Shown: positions 9,708-19,078, counted from the stretch's first letter. The stretch is 64,000 nt of DNA from Phytohabitans flavus (GCF_011764545.1 NZ_AP022870.1:2154001-2218000), one strand, 5' to 3'. The notes: a model not told the origin generated them from the letters alone. Numbers and translations: made by a program.

Positions 9708-10895
9708 GTGGTGATGGGAGGCGGCGCCCAACGCTGGAAGCCAGCCGAAACCGGGTTGAACCGCGCCACGGTGTTGGAGCTGTTCTTCGATCTGGCATTC
9801 GTATTGGTGTTGACCCAGCTTTCGCACTATCTGGTGACCCACCTGTCCTGGCGGGGCATGTTCGAGACCACGGTCTTGACCGCCGCCCTGTGGTGGATCT
9901 GGACGGTGGTCACGTGGATCACCGACGTCTACCACGACACGAATCCGGGCCTTCAGGTACTGGTCACGGTCCTCACCTTCGGCGTGATCGCCATGGCGGT
10001 CGCGATCTCAGGCGCGTTCGAGGGGCAGGCGTTCATGTTCGCCGGCGCCTACGTGGGGGTGCACCTCGTCCGCAGCAGCGCGCTGCTCGTCGCCGAGCGC
10101 GGCAAGGCGACCAAGCGCCCGCCGTTGCGGATATTGCTGTGGACCCTGGCCAGCGCACCCCTCTGGTTCGTCGGCGCCGCGTTGCACGGCTGGTGGCAGG
10201 TGGCGCTGTGGGCGGCGGCGGTCCTGATCGACTACGAGAGCGCCGCGGCCGGCTCGCCGGTGCCACAGCTGGGCCGCTCGATCCACGAACGGTGGCAGGT
10301 CGGCGATGAGCACCTCGCCGAGCGGTACCGCCAGATCCTGCTGATCGGTATGGGCGACGCGTTCCTCACCATGGGGATGGCGTGGGACGCTTCGCCGACG
10401 ACGCTGTTGCGGGGCGCGGCACTGGCGTTGGCGTTCGTGTATACGGCGCTGTTGTTGCAGAGCTACTTCCGGGTCGCCGGTCAGCGACTGGCCGAATCGA
10501 TCGCCCGAAGCGGTAACAAGGCACGCGTCGCGCGGCTGGCGGTCGACTGCCACCTACTCATGCTGCTGGGCATCGTGGTCAGCTCGGCCGGCATCGACCT
10601 GAAGATCCGGTACCCCCTCCAACAGCCGAACGGGTTCTGGGTAGCGGTGATCATCGTCGGACCCGTCCTGTTCATGCTCGGCCGGATCCTGTTCGGTCTC
10701 CTCGTGCTGGGCCGACCGTCGCCAGCCCGGGTGATCGCGCTGATCGGCCTGCTGGCACTGACGCCGGCCGCCGGAGTGCTCCCACCGGTCCTCACCGGCC
10801 TGGCGGTGGCGGCGATCCTGGCGTTCGTCCTGTTGCCCAGGATCAGCAAGCGATTCGCCCGGTTGATCCGCGAGCCGGTCCTCGAAGAAGAGTGA
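9708..10895 (+). CDS. Low temperature requirement protein A (LtrA) family membrane protein
   Basis: A 395-residue polytopic membrane protein. The N-terminus RATVLELFFDLAFVLVLTQLSHYL is the LtrA signature, and about ten hydrophobic segments run through to the C-terminus. LtrA was named from Listeria growth at low temperature, but its biochemical function is unknown. GTG at 9708 and 9711 and ATG at 9714 are all possible starts. The gene stands alone after the metH terminator. It also looks slightly less GC-rich than its neighbours, with more TTG leucine codons, which may hint at a different origin. Confidence 0.88.
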   Translation: MVMGGGAQRWKPAETGLNRATVLELFFDLAFVLVLTQLSHYLVTHLSWRGMFETTVLTAALWWIWTVVTWITDVYHDTNPGLQVLVTVLTFGVIAMAVAISGAFEGQAFMFAGAYVGVHLVRSSALLVAERGKATKRPPLRILLWTLASAPLWFVGAALHGWWQVALWAAAVLIDYESAAAGSPVPQLGRSIHERWQVGDEHLAERYRQILLIGMGDAFLTMGMAWDASPTTLLRGAALALAFVYTALLLQSYFRVAGQRLAESIARSGNKARVARLAVDCHLLMLLGIVVSSAGIDLKIRYPLQQPNGFWVAVIIVGPVLFMLGRILFGLLVLGRPSPARVIALIGLLALTPAAGVLPPVLTGLAVAAILAFVLLPRISKRFARLIREPVLEEE

Positions 10896-10951
10896 TTGAC
10901 CTGGCCGTCAGACCGTGCTGGGAGCTGGTGGCGAACCGACGTCGGTGTCGG

Positions 10952-11524
10952 TCAGGCAAGGGTGGCCCTGATCTGCTCGGCGTCCGTGACGAGCCGGTCG
11001 AGTGCGGCGGCCATCTCGTCGGGTAGAGCCTGGTGGGCGGCGGTGTGGAAGGCGCGGAAGTACGACACCAGGTCCAGGAACGGGCGGCGGGCGCGCCAGT
11101 ACGCGGCCCGGTCGCCGGCGAACGACGCCCGGCGTAGAACTGAGCCGAGGCTGACGATCTTGTCAGCGGTGCTGGCGGCCAGGGTCACGACGTCGCCGGC
11201 GTCGACCGGCGGCGCTGGCGTCTGGCCGAGCGCGGCGTGTTCGCGTTCTAGCGCCCGCACGACCCGGGTGGTGGAGGGACCGAACCGGTCGGTCAGGACC
11301 TGGTCCAGATCGACGTCGACGGCGAGCTCCGGCGCGTCATGCAGCAACGCCGCGGCGATGATCTCCGCCGGGGTACCCGGGACATACCGGTCCAGCGTGA
11401 TCGCCACCTCGACCGCGTGCCGCAGCGCCGGCGCGCCGTCGATGGTGTGGCCCGCGCACCAGCGGCGGGCGAGTTCCAGCGCGTCGTCGACCAGCGGGGA
11501 TCGTGGTGGTGTGAAGACCGTCAT
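10952..11524 (-). CDS. HD domain-containing protein
   Basis: A 190-residue protein from ATG at 11524. The segment ALRHAVEVAITL, then EIIAAALLHDAPE, fits an HD-domain metal-dependent phosphohydrolase, with His in the first helix and HD in LLHD. It resembles single-domain (p)ppGpp-hydrolase-like proteins, but the substrate is uncertain. It is divergent from the gene at 11547, with only 22 bases between the starts, so the two probably share a regulatory region. The longer upstream ORF start is rejected because it would read across the neighbour. Confidence 0.75.
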   Translation of the reverse strand: MTVFTPPRSPLVDDALELARRWCAGHTIDGAPALRHAVEVAITLDRYVPGTPAEIIAAALLHDAPELAVDVDLDQVLTDRFGPSTTRVVRALEREHAALGQTPAPPVDAGDVVTLAASTADKIVSLGSVLRRASFAGDRAAYWRARRPFLDLVSYFRAFHTAAHQALPDEMAAALDRLVTDAEQIRATLA

Positions 11525-11546
11525 GGCCTGGTATCTCCCTGTCCGT

Positions 11547-12029
11547 ATGGGTTCGGCTACCGTGCTGGGTGTGACCGACGTACGCCCGGCGCAGTGGGAG
11601 ACGGACACCTGCTCCGTCTGCCCCGCCCAGCTGCTACAGGCCGGCGAGTTCGACGTCATCGACCGGCCCGGCCCGGACTCCCGGTACGAGCCGGCGCGCG
11701 GCTACCGGGTCAACGTCCACAGCGGAGCGCCGACCTGTGTGCACCCGTACCGGGTCGGTCTCCCGCCGGCGGCGTACGCGTCGGCCGGGGTGCCGGTGCT
11801 AGAGATCCTCGACGAACCTCCGGCACCGACACCCGCGGCCCTGGCGTTGCCGGTCGACCTGACCGACCTGGAGGGGTGGCTGATCGCGGTGCTGCGGGAC
11901 GCTGGCCCGGACCGGATGTACGGGGCACTCGCGGCCGCGGAGACCGAGGCGGTTGCCCGGTTTCCGGAAAAGACCGTGGTGGCCGCGATGCGCCGGGTGC
12001 TGTCGGTCGAGCTAGCCCGCAGCGACTAG
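11547..12029 (+). CDS. Hypothetical protein
   Basis: About 160 residues from the ATG at 11547; the GTG at 11571 is an equally plausible start. The N-terminal part has an isolated CSVCPAQLLQAGEFDVIDR segment. The C-terminal 60 residues are predicted helical and end in VAAMRRVLSVELARSD. I recognise no family. It overlaps the convergent gene at 12012-12614 by 18 bases at the 3' end and is divergent from the HD gene, as expected for a small accessory group around the XRE regulator. Confidence 0.6.
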   Translation: MGSATVLGVTDVRPAQWETDTCSVCPAQLLQAGEFDVIDRPGPDSRYEPARGYRVNVHSGAPTCVHPYRVGLPPAAYASAGVPVLEILDEPPAPTPAALALPVDLTDLEGWLIAVLRDAGPDRMYGALAAAETEAVARFPEKTVVAAMRRVLSVELARSD

Positions 12030-12614
12030 CTCCGGCCTGCCGGTGGCGAAGTCGATGTCGTGACGGCGGCCGTCGTCCATGATGCCGATGCTGGCGTACC
12101 GCTCGCGCAGCACGCCAAGCCGGCGGCCGGTCTCGTCTTTGCCGATCCAGTACCGCGGGTCCGGTACGCCCCAGCCAGCGCCCTGGTAGCACTGCTGGGT
12201 GTAGTCGCCGGGCTGCCAGCCGAACCGTTCCTGGTCGGTCATGTGCACGAACTGGATACCGAGCCGGGCGGTCATTCGCACGCACAGCGTGTACTGCGCG
12301 AGCACCGCATGCACCATCTCGTCGACCGGCGCGGACACCATCAGCTCGGCCGTGCGCTCGTCGCCGTGGGTGAGCTCGAACACGGCCGCCTTCAGCGCCA
12401 GCACCCGCATCGCCTCGACGAACAGGGGTCCGGCGTCACGGGACAGGTCGAAGCTGGCCACGATCGGGTACCCGGTGAACGTCGCCCAGCAGTCCGGGTA
12501 GAGCCGGGTCGACTCCGCTAGCCGCCCGTACTCCTCGGACGCCTCGATCAGGTCGAGGATCTCGGTTGCCCGCCGGCCGACGTCTGCCGGCGCCGGCCTG
12601 GTTGTGTTGTTCAC
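12012..12614 (-). CDS. Uncharacterised protein, divergent from XRE regulator
   Basis: A 200-residue protein from GTG at 12614, chosen because GGAAGGAG lies about 8 bases upstream. It begins MNNTTRPAPADVGRRATEIL and contains a conserved-looking centre with YPIVASFDLSRDAG and DEMVHAVLAQYTLCVRM, then aromatic-rich stretches (ERFGWQPGDYTQQCYQGAGW). It has no signal peptide or membrane segment. I do not recognise a family. Its divergent placement, 208 bases from the XRE/TPR regulator, suggests it may be that regulator's target. Confidence 0.7.
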   Translation of the reverse strand: MNNTTRPAPADVGRRATEILDLIEASEEYGRLAESTRLYPDCWATFTGYPIVASFDLSRDAGPLFVEAMRVLALKAAVFELTHGDERTAELMVSAPVDEMVHAVLAQYTLCVRMTARLGIQFVHMTDQERFGWQPGDYTQQCYQGAGWGVPDPRYWIGKDETGRRLGVLRERYASIGIMDDGRRHDIDFATGRPELVAAG

Positions 12615-12822
12615 GGTGGGGCTCCTTCCCACGTTTGGCGACACGGCGGCCCGTGCGAGCCGCCGCGCCGGCTTCGTTCCGGGCTCGGCCGTTGCCGTGG
12701 CTGCGCCGGCCCGTCGTTGTGCGGCTGACGCCGGGAGGCACTGTTCCCGCCATCGGCCTCTCGGTAGCGTCACAGGTGCGCTGTGCGACCGGCAGGGATT
12801 GACCCGTTGACAGAGGTTGACT

Positions 12823-14076
12823 GTGGACACGTTCGGCGAGGCACTGCGGCGGGCCCGCCGGCGCGCCGGGTTGTCCCTGGACACGCTCGAAGCACGGGTC
12901 AACTTCAGCAAGAGCTACATCTCGAAGGTGGAGAACGGGCGCCGGCCCGGCAGCCGTGAGTTCGCCGAGCATTGCGATACCGCGCTCGACGCCAGCGGCG
13001 ACCTGGTCGCGGCGTACGAGCAGGACGCTGTTCAGCGCGGTCCGGCGGCGGCTGGGACGGTAGCGTTCCATGACGTGTACCGGCGCACGTTCCTCAACCT
13101 CGGTGCCGCCGCGGCCGCGGCGGGTGTGGCTGGCCTCGCGGGAATCGATCTGCAGGACGGCGCCGAGCTGACCGAGGCCGACCTCGATCAGCTCAACCGG
13201 AGCGTCGTGCGGCTGCGGGCGCTGGACGCGCGGCACGGGGCCGCGGACCTGTGGGACGTCGCGGCCGCACGGGCTCGGGGCATCGCCTCCTTGCTGGACC
13301 ACGCCGAGTACAGCGACCAGGTGGGTGCCGCGCTCGTCGAGCTGGCCGGGCGCGCCTTCATGTGCGCGGGCTGGCTGGCTACCGACGCTGGCCAGCACGA
13401 CGGGGCGCACGCCTCCTACACCGAAGCTCTCGCGATCGCTGGCCAGGCGGGCAGCCCAGAAATACAGGTACATGCCCTGTCGAACCTCGCTTTGCACGCC
13501 GGCGTGCAGCGCCGACCACGGCCGGCCCTGCGCTACGTCGCGGCCGCCGAGCGGGCCCTGCCCGCACAGCCGCTGGGCCGCGTGCCCGCGATGCTGGCCA
13601 TGCGCCGCGGCCGCTTGCTCGCCATGCTGGGCGACGTCGACGGCGCCAAGCAGGCGTTCACCGCCGCGCGGCACACCCTTGATGGGGACCAGGCCGCTCC
13701 GGTGTCGTGGCTGGGCTTCTTCGGCCACGCCGAGATCGACGCCGTGGAAGCGGACGCGGCCCTGGACCTGCGCAAACCGAAGCGCGGCGCGATCCTGCTG
13801 GAGGAGTCACTAGCGGCCTACGACCCGAGGTTCGCCCGCAACCGCTGCCTGCACCTCGTGCGGCTAGCCAAAGCTCGTACATCAGCGGGCCAGGTCGACG
13901 CCGGCGCCCACGCCACCAGCGAGGCACTCGACCTGCTCGACAGCGACGTGGCCAGCGTCCGCGTAGGAACAGAGCTGCGGCTCCTCGCCGAGCAGCTCCA
14001 CCAGCACCGCAAGCTGCCGGCCGTCGCCGACGTGCTCGCCCGGTACCGCACCACCCCCTACGGAGCGCCCGCATGA
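12823..14076 (+). CDS. XRE family regulator with C-terminal TPR-like domain
   Basis: A 417-residue protein. Residues 1-60 form a Cro/C1-type helix-turn-helix (GEALRRARRRAGLSLDTLE, then FSKSYISKVENGRRPG). The remainder is Ala/Leu-rich helices typical of TPR repeats (for example GAHASYTEALAIAGQAGSPE and VHALSNLALHAG). Such proteins often sense a peptide or small molecule and are common in actinomycetes. GTG at 12823 is favoured over TTG at 12817 because AGAGG sits about 7 bases upstream of it. It shares an ATGA overlap with the downstream GNAT gene, so the two are co-transcribed. Confidence 0.87.
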   Translation: MDTFGEALRRARRRAGLSLDTLEARVNFSKSYISKVENGRRPGSREFAEHCDTALDASGDLVAAYEQDAVQRGPAAAGTVAFHDVYRRTFLNLGAAAAAAGVAGLAGIDLQDGAELTEADLDQLNRSVVRLRALDARHGAADLWDVAAARARGIASLLDHAEYSDQVGAALVELAGRAFMCAGWLATDAGQHDGAHASYTEALAIAGQAGSPEIQVHALSNLALHAGVQRRPRPALRYVAAAERALPAQPLGRVPAMLAMRRGRLLAMLGDVDGAKQAFTAARHTLDGDQAAPVSWLGFFGHAEIDAVEADAALDLRKPKRGAILLEESLAAYDPRFARNRCLHLVRLAKARTSAGQVDAGAHATSEALDLLDSDVASVRVGTELRLLAEQLHQHRKLPAVADVLARYRTTPYGAPA

Positions 14077-14618
14077 GCGATCTGGTCATCGAAGGACACG
14101 ATGCGGCCGGCCTGCGCGCGATGCGTGAGCCGGTGCTGGCCGTGTATCGGCAGGTGTACGCCGACCAGCTCGGCGACCCGTTCCGTACGCCAGAGCGGTT
14201 CTGGGAGCGGTTGGACGCGTACGCCAGCCGCGACGGCTTCGGCATGGTCTGCGGCCACGTGGCCGGCGAGATGGTCGGCTTCGCACTCGGCTACCCGCTA
14301 CCCGCGCGGTCGCGGTGGTGGGAAGCGCTACGCGGCGAGTACGAAGGCGACCAAGCGTTCACCCGGGAGGACGGTACCCGGACGTTCGCGTTCAACGAGC
14401 TGATGACCGTGCCGGCCTGGCGCGGCCGCGGCTTCGCCCACGCCCTTCACGACGCGCTACTCGCCGACCGCTCCGAGCAGCGCGCGACACTGCTCACCCG
14501 GCCGGACAACGAGCCGGCGCACTCGGCCTATCTTCGGTGGGGCTGGCGCATCGTGGGCACGATGCAGCCCTTCCCCGACTCGCCGATCTTCGACGCGTTC
14601 GTTCTCGACCTGCCGTAG
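14073..14618 (+). CDS. GNAT family N-acetyltransferase
   Basis: A 181-residue acetyltransferase. The acetyl-CoA-binding region is visible as FNELMTVPAWRGRGFAHALHDALLAD (the RGRGxA-type loop), followed by ATLLTRPDNEPAHSAYLRWGW, the usual NxxAxxxYxxxGW pattern. It starts within the stop of the XRE regulator (ATGA overlap), so translation is probably coupled. The acceptor substrate is unknown. Confidence 0.85.
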   Translation: MSDLVIEGHDAAGLRAMREPVLAVYRQVYADQLGDPFRTPERFWERLDAYASRDGFGMVCGHVAGEMVGFALGYPLPARSRWWEALRGEYEGDQAFTREDGTRTFAFNELMTVPAWRGRGFAHALHDALLADRSEQRATLLTRPDNEPAHSAYLRWGWRIVGTMQPFPDSPIFDAFVLDLP

Positions 14619-14633
14619 CGCACCTGGCGACGG

Positions 14634-15146
14634 CTAGGGGCGGAGGACGCTGTAGATGACGACGTCGCGCCAGCGGCCGGCGCGGAACTGGGTCGCGCGC
14701 AGCACCCCCTCGCGTACGAAGCCGGCCTTTTCCAGGGCGCGTTGCTCGGCCATGTTGTCCACGTCGGTGTACGCCTCGACGCGCTGGACCGGGCCGGTGT
14801 CGAAGAGGTAGGCGACGAGGTGCTTCTGGGCCACCGTGCCGACGCCCTTGCCCCGGTACTCGGGGAGCAGCGAGATCCCGATGTTCCAGCACCACCAGGT
14901 GTCCGCGCCGTACGACACCCGGCCCCAGCCGACCGTGCCCACGACGGTGCTGTCGTGTACGACGATCAGGCAGCCGCCGTCCGGGGTGATCAGGCCGTTT
15001 TCGTCGAAGCGGCGCCGCGTGGCGCGGACGTCGCGGAAGCCCGACCAGTTGAACGTGCCGCCGGCGTCCGGCTCCACGGCCTGCCGCTCGAACAGCCAGA
15101 AGTCCTCCGCGGTGGCCGGCCGGAGGACCACGCGCGCCTCGTCCAC
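14634..15146 (-). CDS. GNAT family N-acetyltransferase (RimJ/RimL-like)
   Basis: A 170-residue protein starting at GTG 15146 (MDEARVVLRPATAEDFWLF). It shows the GNAT pattern ISLLPEYRGKGVGTVAQKHLVAYLF (acetyl-CoA loop YRGKGVG) and VEAYTDVDNMAEQRALEKAGFVREG, where NxxxxxxxEKAGF is characteristic of RimJ/RimL-like enzymes. It is convergent with the preceding GNAT, 15 bases apart. The substrate is unknown. Confidence 0.87.
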   Translation of the reverse strand: MDEARVVLRPATAEDFWLFERQAVEPDAGGTFNWSGFRDVRATRRRFDENGLITPDGGCLIVVHDSTVVGTVGWGRVSYGADTWWCWNIGISLLPEYRGKGVGTVAQKHLVAYLFDTGPVQRVEAYTDVDNMAEQRALEKAGFVREGVLRATQFRAGRWRDVVIYSVLRP

Positions 15147-15210
15147 GGCGCCAGCCTAGACGCCGGTGGGCGAGTGCTTCGGGGTTGCCACGCCGGGGTA
15201 CAAACAGGAC

Positions 15211-15910
15211 GTGACGATGCGGTGGGTGCGGCTAGGCGGGCTCGTGCTGGCGCTGTTCGCGGCGGCGTGTTTCGTGGGTACCGACGACCAGGGCGCACCG
15301 CCCGAGGCGCCGCCGCCCGCGAGTGGCTCGCCGGGGAGCAGGAAGACGGCACGATGACCGTCGAGGAGTTCCAGCGGGACATCGAGGGCGCGGTCGACGT
15401 GGCCGAGGCGTACTGGGGCAGCGGGTCCGCGGCTTCGAGCCGGTGCGGCGGATCACCCCGTACCAGCAGGAGGGTGAGGTCGCGTGCGGCGGCCAGCCGC
15501 TGACCCGCAACAACGCGGCGTACTGCTCGGCGGGCGACTTCATCGCGTACGACGTGAACTGGGCCGTCGGCGCTTTCCGCCAGATCGGCGACGCGTTCAT
15601 CTTCTACCTGCTCGGCCACGAGTACGCGCACGCGGTCCAGGTGCGCCTCGGCATCCAGTATCGGTTCACCATCCAGCAGGAGTTGCAGGCCGACTGCATG
15701 GGCGGCGCCTACATCGGCGACTCGGTGAAGGCGGGCAGCCTCACGCTCGACCGGGGCGACATCGACGAGCTGCGGCAGGGGCTGCTGGCGGTGGCGGACG
15801 ACCCGGGCCAGCCGTGGTTCGCGCCGGACGCGCACGGCACGGCGGAGCAGCGCACCGACGCGTTCTTCGAGGGGTACGAGGGGTCGCTCGCCCCCTGCGA
15901 CATCACCTGA
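15211..15910 (+). CDS. Neutral zinc metallopeptidase lipoprotein, two apparent frameshifts
   Basis: The restored protein (about 233 residues) starts at GTG 15211, or at the ATG two codons later. It has a lipoprotein signal, LGGLVLALFAAAC, with the lipobox Cys at about residue 20. The body matches the YpfJ-like putative neutral zinc metallopeptidase family: YCSAGDFIAYD, then LLGHEYAHAVQVRLG (HExxH zinc motif) and ELQADCMGGAY (third zinc ligand region). Two single-base losses interrupt it, in the CCC at about 15315-15317 and the GGGG at 15415-15418. It is probably anchored outside the membrane. It overlaps the convergent DUF4916 gene by 8 bases. Confidence 0.85.
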
Positions 15911-16406
15911 GGCCGAGCGCCCGCAGCGCCTGCCGCACGACGCGTCCCTGCCCGAAGCCGAAGTCGCCCTCCGCGGGCAGCCGGTCCACCGCGAACCATT
16001 CGAACGCCTCGGCCTCACCGGTGGGCGCGGCTGTGCCAGAGCAGATTCCGGTGTACGTGTGGGCGATCGAGTGTTTGCGCGGGTCGTGGAAGTCGCCGAT
16101 ACCCGGCTGGGAGAAGTACTCGACGGTGGTGGCGTAGGCGAGGGACGACACGGTCATCTGGGTGCCGAGCGTGGCCGCCAGGTGACGGGCGACGGCGGCG
16201 GCGAGGGGCTCGTCCCGCAGGACCGCGCCGCCGACCAGGCACCAGCCGCGGCCGCCGGGCGTCTCCCGCAGGATCAGGCCGACGCGGGGCGTGGCGTCCG
16301 TCGAGAGTGGCAGCAGGTCGACGCAGGAGATGGGTACGCGGGCGAGGATGCGCTCGTACTCGTCCGCCGGTATCCAGCGGTCGCCGGCGCCGATGATGTC
16401 CGTCAC
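15903..16406 (-). CDS. DUF4916 family NUDIX-like hydrolase
   Basis: A 167-residue protein from GTG 16406, with GGAG just upstream. The start MTDIIGAGDRWIPADEYERI is typical of DUF4916, which belongs to the NUDIX fold. The protein has the GGAVLRDEPLAAAVARHLA segment where a Nudix box would sit, but the classical GX5EX7REUXEEXGU residues are only partly kept, so catalysis is uncertain. The substrate is unknown. Confidence 0.82.
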   Translation of the reverse strand: MTDIIGAGDRWIPADEYERILARVPISCVDLLPLSTDATPRVGLILRETPGGRGWCLVGGAVLRDEPLAAAVARHLAATLGTQMTVSSLAYATTVEYFSQPGIGDFHDPRKHSIAHTYTGICSGTAAPTGEAEAFEWFAVDRLPAEGDFGFGQGRVVRQALRALGLR

Positions 16407-16492
16407 GACGCTCCATCATCCGGGTGAGGCATCGGCCACAACGGGCGGGGCAGCGCAAGCGCGGCTTCGGCGGATCGGGGAGGATCGAGGTC

Positions 16493-17173
16493 GTGACGTA
16501 TAGCAGGCCGGGCCTCGGCGCCGTGTTGTTCGATATGGACGGGACGCTCGTCGACAGCGAGCGGCTGTGGGACGTCGCCCTCCGCGAGCTGGCCATCGAG
16601 TACGGCGGAAGCCTCTCCGACGCCGCCCGGGTGGCGATGATCGGCAGCGACGCCGCGAGTTCGATGCGGATCCTGCACGCCGACATCGGCCAGGAGTGGC
16701 GCGAGCTGGGGCCCAGCCAGGCGTGGATCGCGCGGCGGATGAGCGACCTGTTCCGGACCGGCCTCGTGTGGCGCCCGGGCGCGCTCGCACTGCTGTCCGC
16801 GGTACGCGCGGCGGACCTGCCGACCGCGCTGGTGACCTCGACCGCCCGGCCGCTCGTCGAGGTGGCGCTGGACACGCTGGGCCGGGAAAACTTCGACGTG
16901 GTGGTGGCCGGCGACGAGGTCCGCGCGCCAAAGCCCGACCCGGAGCCGTACCTGCTGGCGGCCCAGCTGCTGGGCGTCCCGATCGAGCGGTGCGTGGCGA
17001 TCGAAGACTCGCGTGCCGGCGTGACGAGCGCACTCGCGGCGGGCGCGGCGGTGCTCGGCGTGCCGAGCGAGGTGCCGCTCGACCCGATCGAGGGCCTGCA
17101 CCTGCTCGAAAGCCTGGCCGGCGTCGACCTGACACTGCTGGGCAATCTCTTGGTGCGTGCGGAAGCCTTGTAG
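16493..17173 (+). CDS. HAD family hydrolase (beta-phosphoglucomutase-like)
   Basis: A 226-residue protein from GTG 16493. Motif I is AVLFDMDGTLVDSERLW (catalytic Asp pair DxD). A helical cap follows, then motif II in ALVTSTARP, and motifs III and IV in GDEVRAPKPDPEPYLLAA and CVAIEDSRAGVTSALAAGA. This is the typical HAD subfamily IA phosphatase/phosphoglucomutase architecture, with a cap between motifs I and II. The substrate cannot be predicted. Confidence 0.9.
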   Translation: MTYSRPGLGAVLFDMDGTLVDSERLWDVALRELAIEYGGSLSDAARVAMIGSDAASSMRILHADIGQEWRELGPSQAWIARRMSDLFRTGLVWRPGALALLSAVRAADLPTALVTSTARPLVEVALDTLGRENFDVVVAGDEVRAPKPDPEPYLLAAQLLGVPIERCVAIEDSRAGVTSALAAGAAVLGVPSEVPLDPIEGLHLLESLAGVDLTLLGNLLVRAEAL

Positions 17174-17214
17174 ACATCGGTCGCGGCGCGGCGGATGCGG
17201 CTACCGTGATGTCT

Positions 17215-17510
17215 ATGGCGGTTGTGAAGATCAACGCGATCGAGGTCCCCGAGGGCGCTGGCCCGGAGTTGGAGCGGCGGTTCGCCGCCCGGTTGCACGC
17301 GGTGGAGCACCAGCCCGGGTTCCTCGGATTCGAGCTGCTGCGGCCGGTCGCGGGGAGAGCCGCTACTTCGTCTACACCAAGTGGGAGAGCGAAGAGGCTT
17401 TCCAGGCATGGTCCAAGGGCCCGGCCCGGGAGGCACACGCGGGTGCCCACGGTAAGCCGGTGGCGTCCGGCGCCGCCCTGCTGGAGTTCGAGGTGGTCCA
17501 GCAAGCCTGA
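17215..17510 (+). CDS. Antibiotic biosynthesis monooxygenase (ABM) domain protein, apparent frameshift
   Basis: A small ferredoxin-like ABM-fold protein of about 98 residues: MAVVKINAIEVPEGAGPELE, then HAVEHQPGFLGFELLRPV and, after the frame break, ESRYFVYTKWESEEAFQAW and a beta strand ending LEFEVVQQA. These features fit heme-degrading-type or quinol-type monooxygenases. One G is missing from the run at 17352-17355; restoring it gives an uninterrupted family-length protein. The in-frame ATG at 17209 is an alternative start. Confidence 0.82.
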
Positions 17511-17574
17511 CGCGCTCGCTAGTGCGGCTGAAATTCGGTGGCGTGCCGGGCCGGGGTGGCCCGACGATGCCGGG

Positions 17575-18179
17575 ATGGCGATCTCGGATGCGGATGGGCC
17601 TGTCCCGGCGCGGTGGACGCGGTCGACGGTGTACCAGGACATGTGGGTCGACCCGGACGACGACCCGCGCGAAACCGATGTCCAGGCCGTTGACGAGCGT
17701 GGCGTACTGCTGGAGTACCTGCGCTACTACCGCCACACGCTGGAGATGAAGTGCGCGGGGCTGGACGCCGAGCAGCTGGCCCAGCGATCGGTGCCACCGT
17801 CCACGATGTCCCTGCTCGGGTTGGTGCGGCACCTGGCCGAGGGGAGCGGCACTTCCGCCGGGTGATGGCCGGCGCGGACGCGCCGAAGCTCTACTGCACC
17901 GACGAGGACCGTGACGGCGACTGGAACGGGGCGGTCGCCGACCCGGCGGTCGCGGCGGACGCCTGGCGGCAGTGGCGGGCCGAGGTCGAGGCCACCGACC
18001 GGTTCGTGGCCGGCGTCGCCGACCTCGGTACCAAGAACGCCGGCGTCTCCGACCTCGGCCCGGTCGGCGCGGACTTGCAGCTTCGCGACATCCTGGTGGC
18101 GCAGATCGTGGAGTACGCGCGGCACTGTGGACACGCCGATCTGCTGCGCGAGCGCATCGACGGTCGCGTCGGCCAGTAA
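17575..18179 (+). CDS. DinB family protein (DUF664), apparent frameshift
   Basis: The restored product is about 201 residues. The first part has the typical DLEYLRYYRHTLEMKCAGLD-like helix and PPSTMSLLGLVRHLAEGE, where DUF664/DinB proteins carry a metal-binding His. The second part continues RHFRRVMAGADAPKLY and ends in QIVEYARHCGHADLLRERIDG, containing the second and third histidines of the DinB metal site. The frame is broken in the GGGG at 17841-17844 by one lost base. DinB proteins often act as thiol-dependent enzymes with mycothiol in actinobacteria; a specific reaction is not known here. Confidence 0.85.
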
Positions 18180-18181
18180 GG

Positions 18182-19078
18182 TTAGCCGCCGTTGGCGGAG
18201 AAGTGCATGTAGTCCTTCAGCGATCGGTAGTCGCCGCCCCACTTCCAGCCGATCGCGGCGAAGGCGCGCACGGCCGGCCCTCCGGGCCGCACCATCCCCG
18301 GCCGCGCCTCGGCCCGGTCGAGGTAGTCGGTGGCCAGCTCCGGCAACACCACTTTGCCTTTGTGGTACGGGTTCTGGAACGGGTTGACGTCCACGGCGAG
18401 CCCGTAGGCGTGCTGGGACCACGACTTGTGCCCTCGCACCGGCCGGCAGGCGAACGACTCGGTGGTGTTGCCGTCACCGGTGGGCGGCGCGTTCATGTCG
18501 GCCGCGCTGGAGATCCGCATCCGCTCGATCGGGAAGTCGGCGGCGAAGAGCTGCCCGAACACGGTGACGAGGTCGTCGGCCGCCCGCGCGTTGACAAGCA
18601 GTTCGCCGGTATGGGCGCGCCCGTCGAAGCCGCGGAAGCTGACCGTGAGGTAGCGCAGGTCCGCCGCGGCCACCGGACAGTCGTCGCTCCAGCTGGACCG
18701 GGCGAGCACGCTGGCGGGCACCCGCTGGACGGTCGAGTGGAAGCGGCCATCGGGCGGCGGCGGCAGGTCGTCGACGGTGATGATGGACCGGTTGCGCAGC
18801 TCGGGTGGGGTGTCCTGGGCCGCCGCGAACCCGCCGGGTCCCACCTTGAGGACCCGCGTTCCCAGCCACGGCGGCGCGGGGGTGGCGTCCCCGACGCGGG
18901 CCGCCGGCGGGCTCGGGGACGTGGCACGCGCTGTCGGCGGGGCGGTCGGGGCCGGCGGAGTCCGTGCCGGCTCGCTCGCGGCCGGGCTGGCCGGGACGCC
19001 GGAACAGCCGACCAGGGCATAGCCGAGGCACACGACCACGACCAGCCGGGTGGCACCGCGCAGCACCGTCAACTCCAC
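18182..19078 (-). CDS. M15 family D,D-carboxypeptidase-like lipoprotein
   Basis: A 298-residue protein from GTG 19078, preceded by GGAGG. The N-terminus has a lipoprotein signal (VVVVCLGYALVGC with lipobox Cys), then a long Pro/Ala/Thr-rich linker. The C-terminal half carries the M15 zinc motif SWSQHAYGLAVDVN (SxHxxGxAxD) and the distal YMHFS histidine, in a VanY/M15C-like domain that would cut peptidoglycan stem peptides outside the membrane. It is convergent with the DinB gene, two bases apart. Confidence 0.88.
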   Translation of the reverse strand: MELTVLRGATRLVVVVCLGYALVGCSGVPASPAASEPARTPPAPTAPPTARATSPSPPAARVGDATPAPPWLGTRVLKVGPGGFAAAQDTPPELRNRSIITVDDLPPPPDGRFHSTVQRVPASVLARSSWSDDCPVAAADLRYLTVSFRGFDGRAHTGELLVNARAADDLVTVFGQLFAADFPIERMRISSAADMNAPPTGDGNTTESFACRPVRGHKSWSQHAYGLAVDVNPFQNPYHKGKVVLPELATDYLDRAEARPGMVRPGGPAVRAFAAIGWKWGGDYRSLKDYMHFSANGG

